A stretch of DNA of 64,000 bases from Arenimonas metalli CF5-1 (GTDB taxonomy: Bacteria > Pseudomonadota > Gammaproteobacteria > Xanthomonadales > Xanthomonadaceae). Position 1 is the first letter of the stretch; each line of letters begins with the position of its first letter. Shown here piece after piece: positions 49,231-57,610 of this stretch. The stretch covers positions 310,001-374,000 of the forward strand of contig NZ_AVCK01000012.1 in NCBI RefSeq assembly GCF_000747155.1, in the 5' to 3' direction. The translations under genes were made by a program, and so were the position numbers. Under the pieces are notes generated by a model that was not told the DNA's origin, searched no databases, and saw only the letters and a list, made by a program, of their open reading frames with translations.

Positions 49231-50546
49231 AGCTCACCCGCCGCAACCTGCTGATCGGCACCGGCGCGGGCCTGGTCGCCTCCGGCGCCACCGGTGCGTT
49301 CGCCCAGGATGCCCACGTCGGCCACGCGTCACCTGAAGCCGCGCCGCCGCCGGCCACCCGCCGCGGCGCCGGCCGCGTGCGCACGCTCAACGGCTGGTCC
49401 CTGCCCCACCGCATGAACGGGGGGGTGAAGGAGTTCCACCTGGTGGCCGAGGAGTTCGAGCACGAGTTCGCGCCCGGCTCGAAGGCGATCTGCTGGGGCT
49501 ACAACGGCTCCACGCCGGGCCCGACCATCGAGGCCGTGGAAGGCGACCGCGTCCGCATCTACGTCACCAACCGCCTGCGCGAAGCGACCACCATCCACTG
49601 GCACGGCCTGCTGCTGCCCTCGGGCATGGACGGCGTCGGCGGCCTGAACCAGCCGCAGATCCAGCCCGGCGAGACCTTCGCCTACGAGTTCACGCTGCGC
49701 CAGCACGGCACCCACATGTACCACCCGCACGCCGACGAGATGGTGCAGATGGCGCAGGGCATGATGGGCCTGTTCATCATCCACCCGCGCGAAGCCGAGG
49801 CGGTGCCGGTGGATCGCGACTACGCCTTCCTGCTGCACAACTTCGCCCTGCATCCGGGCACGCGCCGCCCCGATCCGGCGGTGATGCAGGACTTCGACCT
49901 GTGGACCTTCAACTCCAAGGTATTCCCCGCGATCGAACCGATCGTGGCGCGCACCGGCGAGCGCGTGCGCATCCGCGTCGGCAACCTGAGCATGTGGAAC
50001 CACCCGATCCATCTGCACGGCGTGCAGTTCGAGGTGACGGGCTCCGATGGCGGCCGCTGGCCGCGCGGCCAGTGGCGGCGCGAGGTGACCGAGATCGTCG
50101 GCGTCGGCCAGATGCGCGACATCGAGTTCACGGCCGTCGCCGGAGACTGGGCCTTCCACTGCCACATGTCGCACCACACCATGGGTCCGATGGGCCACGA
50201 CATCCCGAACACGCTGGGCGTCGACCAGTCCGGCGTCGAGGAGAAGATCCGGCGCATGCTGCCAGGCTACATGGCCATGGGCGAGACCGGCATGTCCGAG
50301 CACCAGGACCATACCGACAGTGGCCACATGCAGGGGCCGGAAAACACGCTGGCGATGATGGCCGGCAAGGGTCCGTTCGGCAACATCGAGATGGGCGGCA
50401 TGTTCACCGTGGTCAAGGTGCGCGACGATATCGCGCCCGGCGATTTCAGCGACCCCGGCTGGTACCGCAACCCGGCCGGCACCGTCGCCAGCCGCGTCAG
50501 CAGTGATCCCGATTTCGGCGCGCCCGTGCGCCGCAACGCAAGGTAA
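49227..50546 (+). CDS. Tat-exported multicopper oxidase (resident copy)
   Basis: 439 residues with Tat signal TRRNLLIGTGAG. Ligand motifs HWHG, HMYHPH, HPIHLHG and HCHMSHHTMGPM are all present. Most of the mature chain is identical to the 30219 protein and differences concentrate in the signal region and the linker after it. It should oxidise periplasmic Cu(I). It is followed by a DUF411 gene; the cytochrome c and NTF2-like genes of the island module are absent here. Confidence 0.92.
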   Translation: MKLTRRNLLIGTGAGLVASGATGAFAQDAHVGHASPEAAPPPATRRGAGRVRTLNGWSLPHRMNGGVKEFHLVAEEFEHEFAPGSKAICWGYNGSTPGPTIEAVEGDRVRIYVTNRLREATTIHWHGLLLPSGMDGVGGLNQPQIQPGETFAYEFTLRQHGTHMYHPHADEMVQMAQGMMGLFIIHPREAEAVPVDRDYAFLLHNFALHPGTRRPDPAVMQDFDLWTFNSKVFPAIEPIVARTGERVRIRVGNLSMWNHPIHLHGVQFEVTGSDGGRWPRGQWRREVTEIVGVGQMRDIEFTAVAGDWAFHCHMSHHTMGPMGHDIPNTLGVDQSGVEEKIRRMLPGYMAMGETGMSEHQDHTDSGHMQGPENTLAMMAGKGPFGNIEMGGMFTVVKVRDDIAPGDFSDPGWYRNPAGTVASRVSSDPDFGAPVRRNAR

Positions 50547-50556
50547 GGAGAGCGAG

Positions 50557-51039
50557 ATGAAGTTCCTGAAGATGATGATGGCCGCGCTGCTGCTGTCCGC
50601 CGCCGGCACCGGCTTCGCCGCCACGCCCAACACCAGCCCGGTCGAGCGCGGGCTGCCGCTGGTCACCGTGCACAAGAGCCCCTACTGCGGCTGCTGCGAG
50701 AAGTGGATCGAGCACATGCAGGCCGCCGGCTTCGAGGTCGAGGTGGTCAACACCGAGGACATGACGCCGGTGAAGCAGCGCGTCGGCATCCCGCCCGGCA
50801 AGGGCTCCTGCCATACGGCCGAAGTCGGCGGCTACTTCGTCGAAGGCCACGTGCCCGCCGATGACGTGAAGCGGATGCTGGCCGAGAAGCCGGCCGCCCG
50901 CGGCATCGCCGTGCCGGGCATGCCGATCGGTTCGCCGGGCATGGAGTCGCCGGACGGCCGCGTGCAGGCCTACGAAGTGCAGCTGATCGACAAGGACGGC
51001 CTGAGCAGCACGTATTCCACCCACGCCGCGTCGGAGTGA
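50557..51039 (+). CDS. DUF411-family periplasmic metal-binding protein (resident copy)
   Basis: 160 residues with a cleavable signal peptide (ends near TGFAATP). Motifs are [32 protein letters not shown] and [10 protein letters not shown]. Unlike the 32893 paralogue it lacks the long N-terminal linker and the lipobox. It is a likely copper-binding partner of the oxidase and TolC-like protein. A GGAG site lies 6-10 nt before the ATG. The gene converges with the pigment cluster, 6 bp apart. Confidence 0.83.
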   Translation: MKFLKMMMAALLLSAAGTGFAATPNTSPVERGLPLVTVHKSPYCGCCEKWIEHMQAAGFEVEVVNTEDMTPVKQRVGIPPGKGSCHTAEVGGYFVEGHVPADDVKRMLAEKPAARGIAVPGMPIGSPGMESPDGRVQAYEVQLIDKDGLSSTYSTHAASE

Positions 51040-51045
51040 GTTGAT

Positions 51046-51738
51046 TCAGTCGGCGTCGGCGTAGCGCCAGGCGCCGCCGGGCGCAGCGTAGGGCGTGCAC
51101 TCGATCCTGGCGCCGGCCCAGGCCGCAAGCGCCACGCAGCCGCCGTCGGCCAGGTCCCAGTGCCAGGCATCGGCGGTGTCGATCTCGGCGGCGCGTGCGG
51201 TGACCCGGCGCGCCTGCGACGGCTGCAGCCCCTCCCCGCCGCGCTTGCCGCGGGCTTCCTTCAGTGCCCAGAACAGGTGGAACACGCGCTCGCGCGCGGC
51301 GCCTTCGTCGGTCGCCCCGACCTGGTCGGCTTCCTCGGGCGAGAACAGGAAGCGCGCGATCGCCACGTAGTCGCGCGGCTTGCGCGGGCGTTCGAGGTCC
51401 AGCCCAACGGGCGCGGACGCGATGGCGGCGGCGAGGTGTTCGCCGCTGTGGCTGAGCGAGGCCCAGAGCCCGCGGCCATCCACGTGGCGCAGGCGCGGGC
51501 GCGGATCGGCATCGGATTCGAAGCGCCAGTCGGCGGGCGAGCCGCCGTGGGCGTCGCTGGCCATCACCCGCAGCAGCCAGTGGCCCGCGAGGTACTGGCG
51601 CCGGCGCAGCGCGGCGACGATGCCCTGCAGGCGCAGGTCTTCGCCCGCGGTCAGCCAGGCGGTGCCGGGACCGGGCAGCCGGGCCTCGACGTCCGCGAGG
51701 GACGCCAGCGCGATCCGGCAGTCGGCGGCGTTCGCCAC
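51046..51738 (-). CDS. Sfp-type 4'-phosphopantetheinyl transferase
   Basis: 230 residues from a GTG at 51738, just after the previous stop. Typical motifs are VGLDLERPRKPRDY (Mg-binding Asp/Glu) and FHLFWALKEARGKRGGEGL (WxxKEA helix). It transfers phosphopantetheine from CoA to the acyl-carrier proteins of aryl-polyene synthesis. It is the last gene of the minus-strand pigment operon. The carrier-protein genes are not in the window. Confidence 0.88.
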   Translation of the reverse strand: MANAADCRIALASLADVEARLPGPGTAWLTAGEDLRLQGIVAALRRRQYLAGHWLLRVMASDAHGGSPADWRFESDADPRPRLRHVDGRGLWASLSHSGEHLAAAIASAPVGLDLERPRKPRDYVAIARFLFSPEEADQVGATDEGAARERVFHLFWALKEARGKRGGEGLQPSQARRVTARAAEIDTADAWHWDLADGGCVALAAWAGARIECTPYAAPGGAWRYADAD

Positions 51739-51739
51739 G

Positions 51740-52192
51740 TCAGCGGTCGGCCACCTTGGCGTAATTGCCCAGCAGCGCCACGCCCACCATCAGCCGGCCG
51801 GCCCCGCACTCGTACTGGGTGGCGCTGCTGAAGACCTGGCGCTTGAAGTTGCTGCGCAGGCCGATGACGGCATTCGCGCCGCGGGCCTTGGCGGCATCCT
51901 GCAGGGCCACCAGCGCGCCCAGCAGCGCCCAGTCGCAGGATTCCTGCTCGGACTTGCCGACGGCATTGGTCTTTCGGTTGGTGTTGGCGACGCCGAAGTC
52001 CTGGACCACGGCAGGCGTGGCCTGGCCTTCGAAATAGAAGGCGACGCTGCCGTCCAGCACGCCCTGCGCCTTGCCCTGGGCGATGGCACTGGCGATGTTG
52101 AACTGCACGCGCTTGTCGCGCGCCTCGGCCGGTGCGGCGACCAGGGCGAACAGGACGGCGAAGGTGGCGGCCAGGCTGGTGATCGGTTTCAT
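51740..52192 (-). CDS. Small exported YbjQ/UPF0145-like protein
   Basis: 150 residues with a signal peptide ending near PAEA. The C-terminal half KARGANAVIGLRSNF resembles the YbjQ/UPF0145 fold, which forms a pentameric beta-rich ring. A Cys pair (Cys86 and the one in YECGAG) may form a disulfide. Similar genes occur in pigment clusters of this family but the role is unknown. Adjacent genes are tightly packed. Confidence 0.55.
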   Translation of the reverse strand: MKPITSLAATFAVLFALVAAPAEARDKRVQFNIASAIAQGKAQGVLDGSVAFYFEGQATPAVVQDFGVANTNRKTNAVGKSEQESCDWALLGALVALQDAAKARGANAVIGLRSNFKRQVFSSATQYECGAGRLMVGVALLGNYAKVADR

Positions 52193-52214
52193 GTGTGCTG
52201 ATTCCCTTGGAAGG

Positions 52215-53444
52215 TCAGGCGGCCCAGCGGCGCAGCACCAGCGAGGTGTTGATGCCGCCGAAGGCGAAGTTGTTGCTCATGGCGTACTCGGCGTCGAGGG
52301 TGCGGCCGTCGCCGGTGATGTAATCGAGCGCGCCGCAGCGCGGGTCGACGTTGCGCAGGTTCAGCGTGGGGTGGACCCAGCCCTCGCGCATCATCTCCAG
52401 CGTCACCCAGGCCTCGAGTGCGCCGCAGGCGCCCAGCGTGTGGCCGGTGTAGCTCTTGAGCGAGCTGATCGGCATGCGCTCGCCGAACACCGCGTGGGTG
52501 GCCGCGGTCTCGGCGATGTCGCCGTGGTCGGTGGCGGTGCCGTGGGCGTTCACGTAGGCGATGGCTTCCGGCGGCAGGCCCGCGTCCTCCAGCGCCAGCC
52601 GCATCGCCACCGCCATCGTGGCGGCATTGGGCTGGGTCACGTGCTGGCCGTCGCTGTTGGTGCCGAATCCGACGATCTCGGCGTGGATGGTGGCGCCGCG
52701 CGCCCGTGCGTGTTCCAGGTCCTCGAGCACCAGCGTGCAGGCGCCCTCGCCCACCACCAGGCCGTCGCGGTCGGCGTCGAAGGGGCGCGGCGTGAGTTCC
52801 GGCGTGTCGTTGAGCGTGCTGGTGGCGAACAGGGTGTCGAACACGGTGGCGTCGGTGACGTCGAGCTCTTCGCAGCCGCCCGCCAGCATGGCCACCTGCT
52901 TGCCCGACTTGATCGCCTCGTAGGCGAAGCCCAGGCCCTGGCTGCCCGAGGTGCAGGCACTGGAGGTGGTGATGATGCGGCCGTTGATGCCGAAGAACAC
53001 GCCGATGTTCACCGGCGCGGTGTGGCTCATCATCTTGATGTAGGTGGTGGCGTTGATGTACTGCGTGGTCATCTCGGACAGCATGCGGCCGAAGTCGCCG
53101 ATCGAGGACGGCGTGCCGGCGGACGAGCCGTAGGAGATGCCGACCTTCCCGGACTTCAGCAGCGGGTCGCCCAGCAGGCCCGCGTCGATCAGCGCCAGTT
53201 CGCTGGCGCGCGTGGCCAGCATCGCCACCCGGCCCATGCTGCGCAGGGTCTTGCGGTTGTAGTGCTCGGGCAGCTCGAACGGCGCGCAGGGCACACCCAG
53301 GCGGGTGTTCAGGCCCTTGTACTGGCCCCACTCGTCGAAGCGACGCACGGCGTTGCGGCCCGAACGCAGGTGCGCCAGCACGCTGGCCCAGTCGTGGCCC
53401 AGCGGGCTGATCGCGCCGCGGCCGGTGACGACGACGCGGCGCAT
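52215..53444 (-). CDS. Beta-ketoacyl-ACP synthase (FabF-like) of the aryl-polyene cluster
   Basis: 409 residues, thiolase fold. The active-site Cys164 lies in TTSSACTSG, and His residues lie in NAHGTATDHGD and SYTGHTLGACG. The Cys-His-His triad is complete, so it is a functional condensing enzyme. It extends the polyene chain on a carrier protein. It overlaps the ketoreductase gene by one base. Confidence 0.9.
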   Translation of the reverse strand: MRRVVVTGRGAISPLGHDWASVLAHLRSGRNAVRRFDEWGQYKGLNTRLGVPCAPFELPEHYNRKTLRSMGRVAMLATRASELALIDAGLLGDPLLKSGKVGISYGSSAGTPSSIGDFGRMLSEMTTQYINATTYIKMMSHTAPVNIGVFFGINGRIITTSSACTSGSQGLGFAYEAIKSGKQVAMLAGGCEELDVTDATVFDTLFATSTLNDTPELTPRPFDADRDGLVVGEGACTLVLEDLEHARARGATIHAEIVGFGTNSDGQHVTQPNAATMAVAMRLALEDAGLPPEAIAYVNAHGTATDHGDIAETAATHAVFGERMPISSLKSYTGHTLGACGALEAWVTLEMMREGWVHPTLNLRNVDPRCGALDYITGDGRTLDAEYAMSNNFAFGGINTSLVLRRWAA

Positions 53445-54172
53445 CAGACCATGCCTCCGTTGACGGAGATCACCTGGCGGGTGACGTACGAGGCCTCGTC
53501 CGACATCAGGAACGACACCACCGCGGCCACTTCCTCCGGCCGGCCGACGCGGCGCAGCGGGATCATCTTCATCGCCTCGTCCACCACTTCGGCGGGCAGC
53601 ATCTCGGTGTCGACCAGGCCGGGCGCGACGCAGTTCACCGTGATCTCGCGCTTGGCCAGCTCAAGCGCCAGCGCCTTGGTGGCGCCGATGATGCCGGCCT
53701 TGGCGGCGCTGTAGTTGGTCTGGCCGCGGTTGCCGGCGAGGCCCGACACCGAGGACAGCGTGACGATGCGCCCGGGCTTCCGGCGCCGCACCATCGGCAT
53801 CACCACCGGCTGCAGCACGTTGTAGAAGCCGTCGAGGTTGGTGTGGATGACGCTGTCCCACTCCTCGCCCGTCATCGCGGGGAAGGCGTTGTCGCGGGCG
53901 ATGCCGGCGTTGCAGACCACGCCGTGGTAGGCGCCGTGCGCCTCGATGTCGGCGTTGAGGGCGGCGGCGCAGGCGGCGCGGTCGGCGACGTCGAAGCAGA
54001 GCACGCGCGCGGCGCGGCCCATCGCGGCGATCTCGGCGGCGACCGCCTCGGCCTCGTCGCGGCGGCTGCGGCAGTGCACGACGATGTCGAAGCCGTCGCG
54101 GGCCAGGCGCAGCGCGATGGCCTTGCCGATGCCGCGGCTGGCGCCGGTGACCAGGAGGGTGCGTGGATTCAT
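53444..54172 (-). CDS. 3-oxoacyl-ACP reductase (FabG-like SDR)
   Basis: 242 residues. The nucleotide motif TGASRGIGKA (9-18), NAG (88-90) and the catalytic Ser141, Tyr154 and Lys158 (YSAAK) are present. It reduces the keto group after each condensation, using NADPH. The start overlaps the stop of the dehydratase gene. Together with ketosynthases and dehydratase it forms the iterative polyene cycle. Confidence 0.9.
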   Translation of the reverse strand: MNPRTLLVTGASRGIGKAIALRLARDGFDIVVHCRSRRDEAEAVAAEIAAMGRAARVLCFDVADRAACAAALNADIEAHGAYHGVVCNAGIARDNAFPAMTGEEWDSVIHTNLDGFYNVLQPVVMPMVRRRKPGRIVTLSSVSGLAGNRGQTNYSAAKAGIIGATKALALELAKREITVNCVAPGLVDTEMLPAEVVDEAMKMIPLRRVGRPEEVAAVVSFLMSDEASYVTRQVISVNGGMV

Positions 54173-54633
54173 GCGGAAGCGGTTCCAAGGTAGGCGTCGG
54201 GATCCGGCGGCTCGAACACCGAGACGCTGGCGGTGGCGACCACCGCCTCCCCGACCAGCAGGCGGCAGGCGAACAGGCCCAGGCCATTGTCGCCCATCAG
54301 TTCGCAGCGTGCCTCGATGCGCAGCACGGAGCCGACCGGCAGCCGGTCCCAGGCCGCGTCATAGCGGCGGGTGCCGAGCAGGAAGCCAGGCTTGACCGCC
54401 TCGTCGCGGGCCAGCGCGCGGCCGCCGGCCCAGGCGGCGATGGCCTGGGCCATGTACTCGATGCCGACCCAGGCCGGCACGGCCTCGGTGTTGTCCTCGA
54501 GCAACAGGTCGTCGTCGCGCACGGTGGCTTCGGCGACGACGTTCTCGGCGTCGAGGTGCAGCACGCGGTCGAGCCAGAGCATGCCGCCGCGGTGCGGGAC
54601 CAGGCTCTCCATGGCCAGTTCGCGCGGGTCCAT
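54169..54633 (-). CDS. Hotdog-fold 3-hydroxyacyl-ACP dehydratase (ApeP-like)
   Basis: 154 residues from the ATG at 54633. The hotdog region starts LVPHRGGMLWLDRVLHLD, with the catalytic His in PHRGGM, then VPAWVGIEYMAQAIAAWAG. This short single-hotdog form is typical of aryl-polyene clusters. It removes water to create the conjugated double bonds and its gene is packed between the ketoreductase and a ketosynthase. Confidence 0.83.
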   Translation of the reverse strand: MDPRELAMESLVPHRGGMLWLDRVLHLDAENVVAEATVRDDDLLLEDNTEAVPAWVGIEYMAQAIAAWAGGRALARDEAVKPGFLLGTRRYDAAWDRLPVGSVLRIEARCELMGDNGLGLFACRLLVGEAVVATASVSVFEPPDPDAYLGTASA

Positions 54634-55817
54634 CAGCCGGCCCCCAGCACGAGCGCGGCATTGCTGCCGCCGAAGGCGAAGGACTGGCTCAGCACGTGCG
54701 TCAGCGGCGCCGCGGCGCGCCGGCCGGGCGCGACCAGGTCGACGGCGGGCAGCGCCGGGTCGGCTTCGCCGTCCCACCAGTGCGGCGGCAGCGCGTGGCC
54801 GGGGTTGCGCGCCAGCGCCAGCCAGCACAGCCCGGCCTCGACCGCGCCGGCCGCGCCGAGCGTGTGCCCGGTCAGCGGCTTGGTCGAACTGGCCGGGGTC
54901 GCGGCGCCGAACACGCGGTGCAGCACCGCGGCCTCCATCGCGTCGTTCTGCGGCGTGGCGGTGCCGTGCAGGTTGACGTAGCCGATGTCGGCGGGCGCCA
55001 GCCCGGCGCGCTGCAGCGCCTCGCGGATGGCGCGTTCGGGGCCGTGGCCTTCCGGTTCCGGCGCCGACATGTGGTGGGCGTCGGAACTCTCGCCCCACCC
55101 CGCCAGCCGCACCGCGCCCGGTTCGCGCGTCATCAGGAACAGCGCCGCGCCCTCGCCGATGTTGATGCCGTTGCGATGCCGCGAGAACGGATTGCAGCGC
55201 GCCTCCGACACCGAGCCCAGCGCGCTGAAGCCGGCGATGGTGAACTGGCAGATCGAATCCACGCCGCCGGCGATCACGGCGTCCGCCAGCCCGGCGCGCA
55301 GCAGGCGCGCGCCCGAGGCCAGCGCCTTCGCGCTCGACGAGCAGGCGGTGGAGATGACGTGCGCGGGACCGCGCGTGCCGAGCTGTTCGGCCAGGAAGCG
55401 CGCCGGCATGCCCATTTCCTGCTGCGAATAATGGAAGGCCGCGGGCCAGTGCCCGCCGGCCAGGCGGTACTGGTGCGCATGCTCGCTCTCGCCCACGCCA
55501 GAAGTGCTGGTGCCCAGCACGATCGCCACGCGATCCGGGCCGACGCGGGCGATCGCGGCGTCCACTGCGGCGCGAATCGGCGCCAGCGCCAGTGCGCCCA
55601 GCGCGTTGTTGCGACCGTGAAGCGCGACCGGGAGCGCACCGAGATCCGGCAGTTCGCCCGGCACCAGGCCCAGCGCGAGCGGACGGCCGAGCGTCACGAT
55701 CTCAGTGGACGCCACGCCACGCGGCGCATCGGCGGCGAACAGGCGCGAGGCCACCTCGTCCGCGTCGCGTCCCAGCGCGCAGCACAGCCCGAGTTCGTTG
55801 AGGAACACCGCGCTCAC
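54633..55817 (-). CDS. Second beta-ketoacyl-ACP synthase of the aryl-polyene cluster
   Basis: 394 residues from a GTG at 55817, which overlaps the previous stop (GTGA). Active-site Cys159 lies in STACSSSAK, with His in NLHGTATPQND and KPLTGHTLGAAG. It is less like FabF than the 52215 enzyme at the N-terminus, as expected for the paired ketosynthases of these clusters. They may act together as a chain-length-setting pair. Confidence 0.88.
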   Translation of the reverse strand: MSAVFLNELGLCCALGRDADEVASRLFAADAPRGVASTEIVTLGRPLALGLVPGELPDLGALPVALHGRNNALGALALAPIRAAVDAAIARVGPDRVAIVLGTSTSGVGESEHAHQYRLAGGHWPAAFHYSQQEMGMPARFLAEQLGTRGPAHVISTACSSSAKALASGARLLRAGLADAVIAGGVDSICQFTIAGFSALGSVSEARCNPFSRHRNGINIGEGAALFLMTREPGAVRLAGWGESSDAHHMSAPEPEGHGPERAIREALQRAGLAPADIGYVNLHGTATPQNDAMEAAVLHRVFGAATPASSTKPLTGHTLGAAGAVEAGLCWLALARNPGHALPPHWWDGEADPALPAVDLVAPGRRAAAPLTHVLSQSFAFGGSNAALVLGAG

Positions 55818-56353
55818 GGCGACACCGGCACGGAATCGATGCGCAGGCGATAGCGCAGCCGCGCCTGGTGCAGCACGCGGGTGTCGGCGTCCTCGCGGTC
55901 GACCCAGGCCACGGGGCCGTTCGCGTCCCGGAGCGTGCGGCGGGCGCCGTCCTCGTCCAGCGTCCAGCCCGCGGGCAGCTGCGTGCGCAGCGCCTCCGCC
56001 GGCCAGAACACCAGCTGCAGGTCCGACAGCACGCGGGCGCCGTCCAGCGATTCCGGCACCCAGGGCATGCGCTTCTGGGTGAGCTGCTCGCCGTCCCAGT
56101 CCAGCCGCAGCGCCACCTGGCCCTGGGCGTGGATCACCAGCCGCACCGCGTCGGCGTCGGCCTGCACCATCGCGTCCACCGTCTCGCGGCGGTCGCCGTG
56201 TTCGAACGCCAGCCGCTGCTGCTCGGCCAGCCCGCCCGGCAGCGCCGAAGGCGCCAGCGCGAACAGCGGCGCGGCCTCGGCCGGCGGCCGCGTCGCCGGC
56301 GGCGTGCATGCGGCCAGCGCCAGCAGCGCCAGCGAAGCGATCAGGCGGAGCAC
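55814..56353 (-). CDS. DUF3261-type lipoprotein of the pigment cluster
   Basis: 179 residues from a GTG at 56353; no ATG gives a sensible start. The leader ends in the lipobox LALAACT. The body LRLDWDGEQLTQKRMPWVP and the beta-rich C-terminus resemble the DUF3261 lipoproteins found in aryl-polyene clusters, which may help place the pigment in the outer membrane. The stop overlaps the ketosynthase start. Confidence 0.75.
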   Translation of the reverse strand: MLRLIASLALLALAACTPPATRPPAEAAPLFALAPSALPGGLAEQQRLAFEHGDRRETVDAMVQADADAVRLVIHAQGQVALRLDWDGEQLTQKRMPWVPESLDGARVLSDLQLVFWPAEALRTQLPAGWTLDEDGARRTLRDANGPVAWVDREDADTRVLHQARLRYRLRIDSVPVSP

Positions 56354-57582
56354 AGCTGCTCCAGCACGGCGAGGCGGCGCTTGTTCTCGGCGACGTAGGG
56401 ATTGGCCTTGTCCCAGGCGTAGCCGGCCAGGATCGAGCAGATCATTTCGCGGATGTCGGGGCTCGGGTTCGGGTGGAAGATGATCTTCTGGAACCCGCCC
56501 GCGTACCAAGCCTCGACGAAGCAGCGGAAGGTATCGACGCCCGCGCGCAGCGGCTTCCCGTAGTCGGCTTCCCAGTCCACGGTTTCACCCGCGAACTCGC
56601 GGGCCAGGCAGGCGGAGGCCAGGCTGGCCGACTTGAAGGCGATGGTGACGCCCGAGGAGAACACCGGGTCGAGGAATTCGCCGGCATTGCCCAGCAGCGC
56701 GTAGTTCTTGCCCCACAGCGACTTCACGTTGGCCGAGTAGCCGACGATCTGGCGCGCCGGCGTGTCCCACTCGGCCTCGGCCAGCAGTTCGCACAGCCCC
56801 GGGTCCTCGCCGACGATGGCCTTGAGGCGTTCGGTCTCGGTGCCTTCGTACCGCGAGAGGAAGCTGGTTTCGGCGACCACGCCCAGCGAGCAGCGGCCGT
56901 TCGAGAACGGGATGGTCCAGTACCAGACATCCTGGTGCTCCGGATGCACGGTGATCAGGATCTTGTTGCGGTCGAAGGTCGCCGAGCCCGGCGCCACGCG
57001 ATCGGCCACGTGGGTGAAGATCGCGCCGCGGGCCGGGAAACCCGAAGGGCTCTCGAGCTTGAGCAGTCGCGGCAGGATGCGCGCGAAGCCGCTGGCGTCG
57101 AGCAGGAAGCGCGCCTGCACCCGGTAGGTCTCGCCTTCCGGGCTGCGCACGGTCACCACCGGCTGCTCGCCGTCCACGTCCACCGCCAGCACCTCGTGGC
57201 GGAAGCGCACGGTGGCGCCCATGCGCGCGGCCTCGTCGGCCAGCACCTTGTCGAAGTCGGCGCGCTGCACCTGGTAGGTGGTGCCCCAGCCCTTGCTGAA
57301 CTTCTGGCGGAAATCGAACTGCGTGCGCCGGTCGCCGCAGGCGAAGGCAGCGCCGTTCTTGTACTGGAAGCCGGCCTCGACCACGGCCTTGAGCATGCCC
57401 GCGGCCTCGATGTACTCCATGCTCTGGGGCAGCAGGCTTTCGCCGATCGAGAAGCGCGGGAACTGCTCCTTCTCCAGGATCAGCACCTCGCGCCCCTGCT
57501 GGCGCAGCATGCCGGCCGCCACGGAACCGGCGGGGCCGGCGCCGATGATCAGGATTTCGGTGGTTTCGGTGCGCATGTCCAT
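56341..57582 (-). CDS. Flavin-dependent halogenase-like oxidoreductase
   Basis: 413 residues. The FAD motif GAGPAGS (14-20) and the halogenase signature WxWxIP (Trp220, Trp222, Ile224, Pro225) are present. Lys75 sits in FQYKNGAAF, the place of the catalytic lysine that forms the haloamine. Halogenation of the aryl ring is characteristic of xanthomonadins, which are brominated. The presence of both signatures favours a true halogenase over a plain reductase. A separate flavin reductase would be needed and is not seen here. Confidence 0.8.
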   Translation of the reverse strand: MDMRTETTEILIIGAGPAGSVAAGMLRQQGREVLILEKEQFPRFSIGESLLPQSMEYIEAAGMLKAVVEAGFQYKNGAAFACGDRRTQFDFRQKFSKGWGTTYQVQRADFDKVLADEAARMGATVRFRHEVLAVDVDGEQPVVTVRSPEGETYRVQARFLLDASGFARILPRLLKLESPSGFPARGAIFTHVADRVAPGSATFDRNKILITVHPEHQDVWYWTIPFSNGRCSLGVVAETSFLSRYEGTETERLKAIVGEDPGLCELLAEAEWDTPARQIVGYSANVKSLWGKNYALLGNAGEFLDPVFSSGVTIAFKSASLASACLAREFAGETVDWEADYGKPLRAGVDTFRCFVEAWYAGGFQKIIFHPNPSPDIREMICSILAGYAWDKANPYVAENKRRLAVLEQLCSA

Positions 57583-57610
57583 GTCGGTGCCATCCGTCGG
57601 GAGTTCGGGG

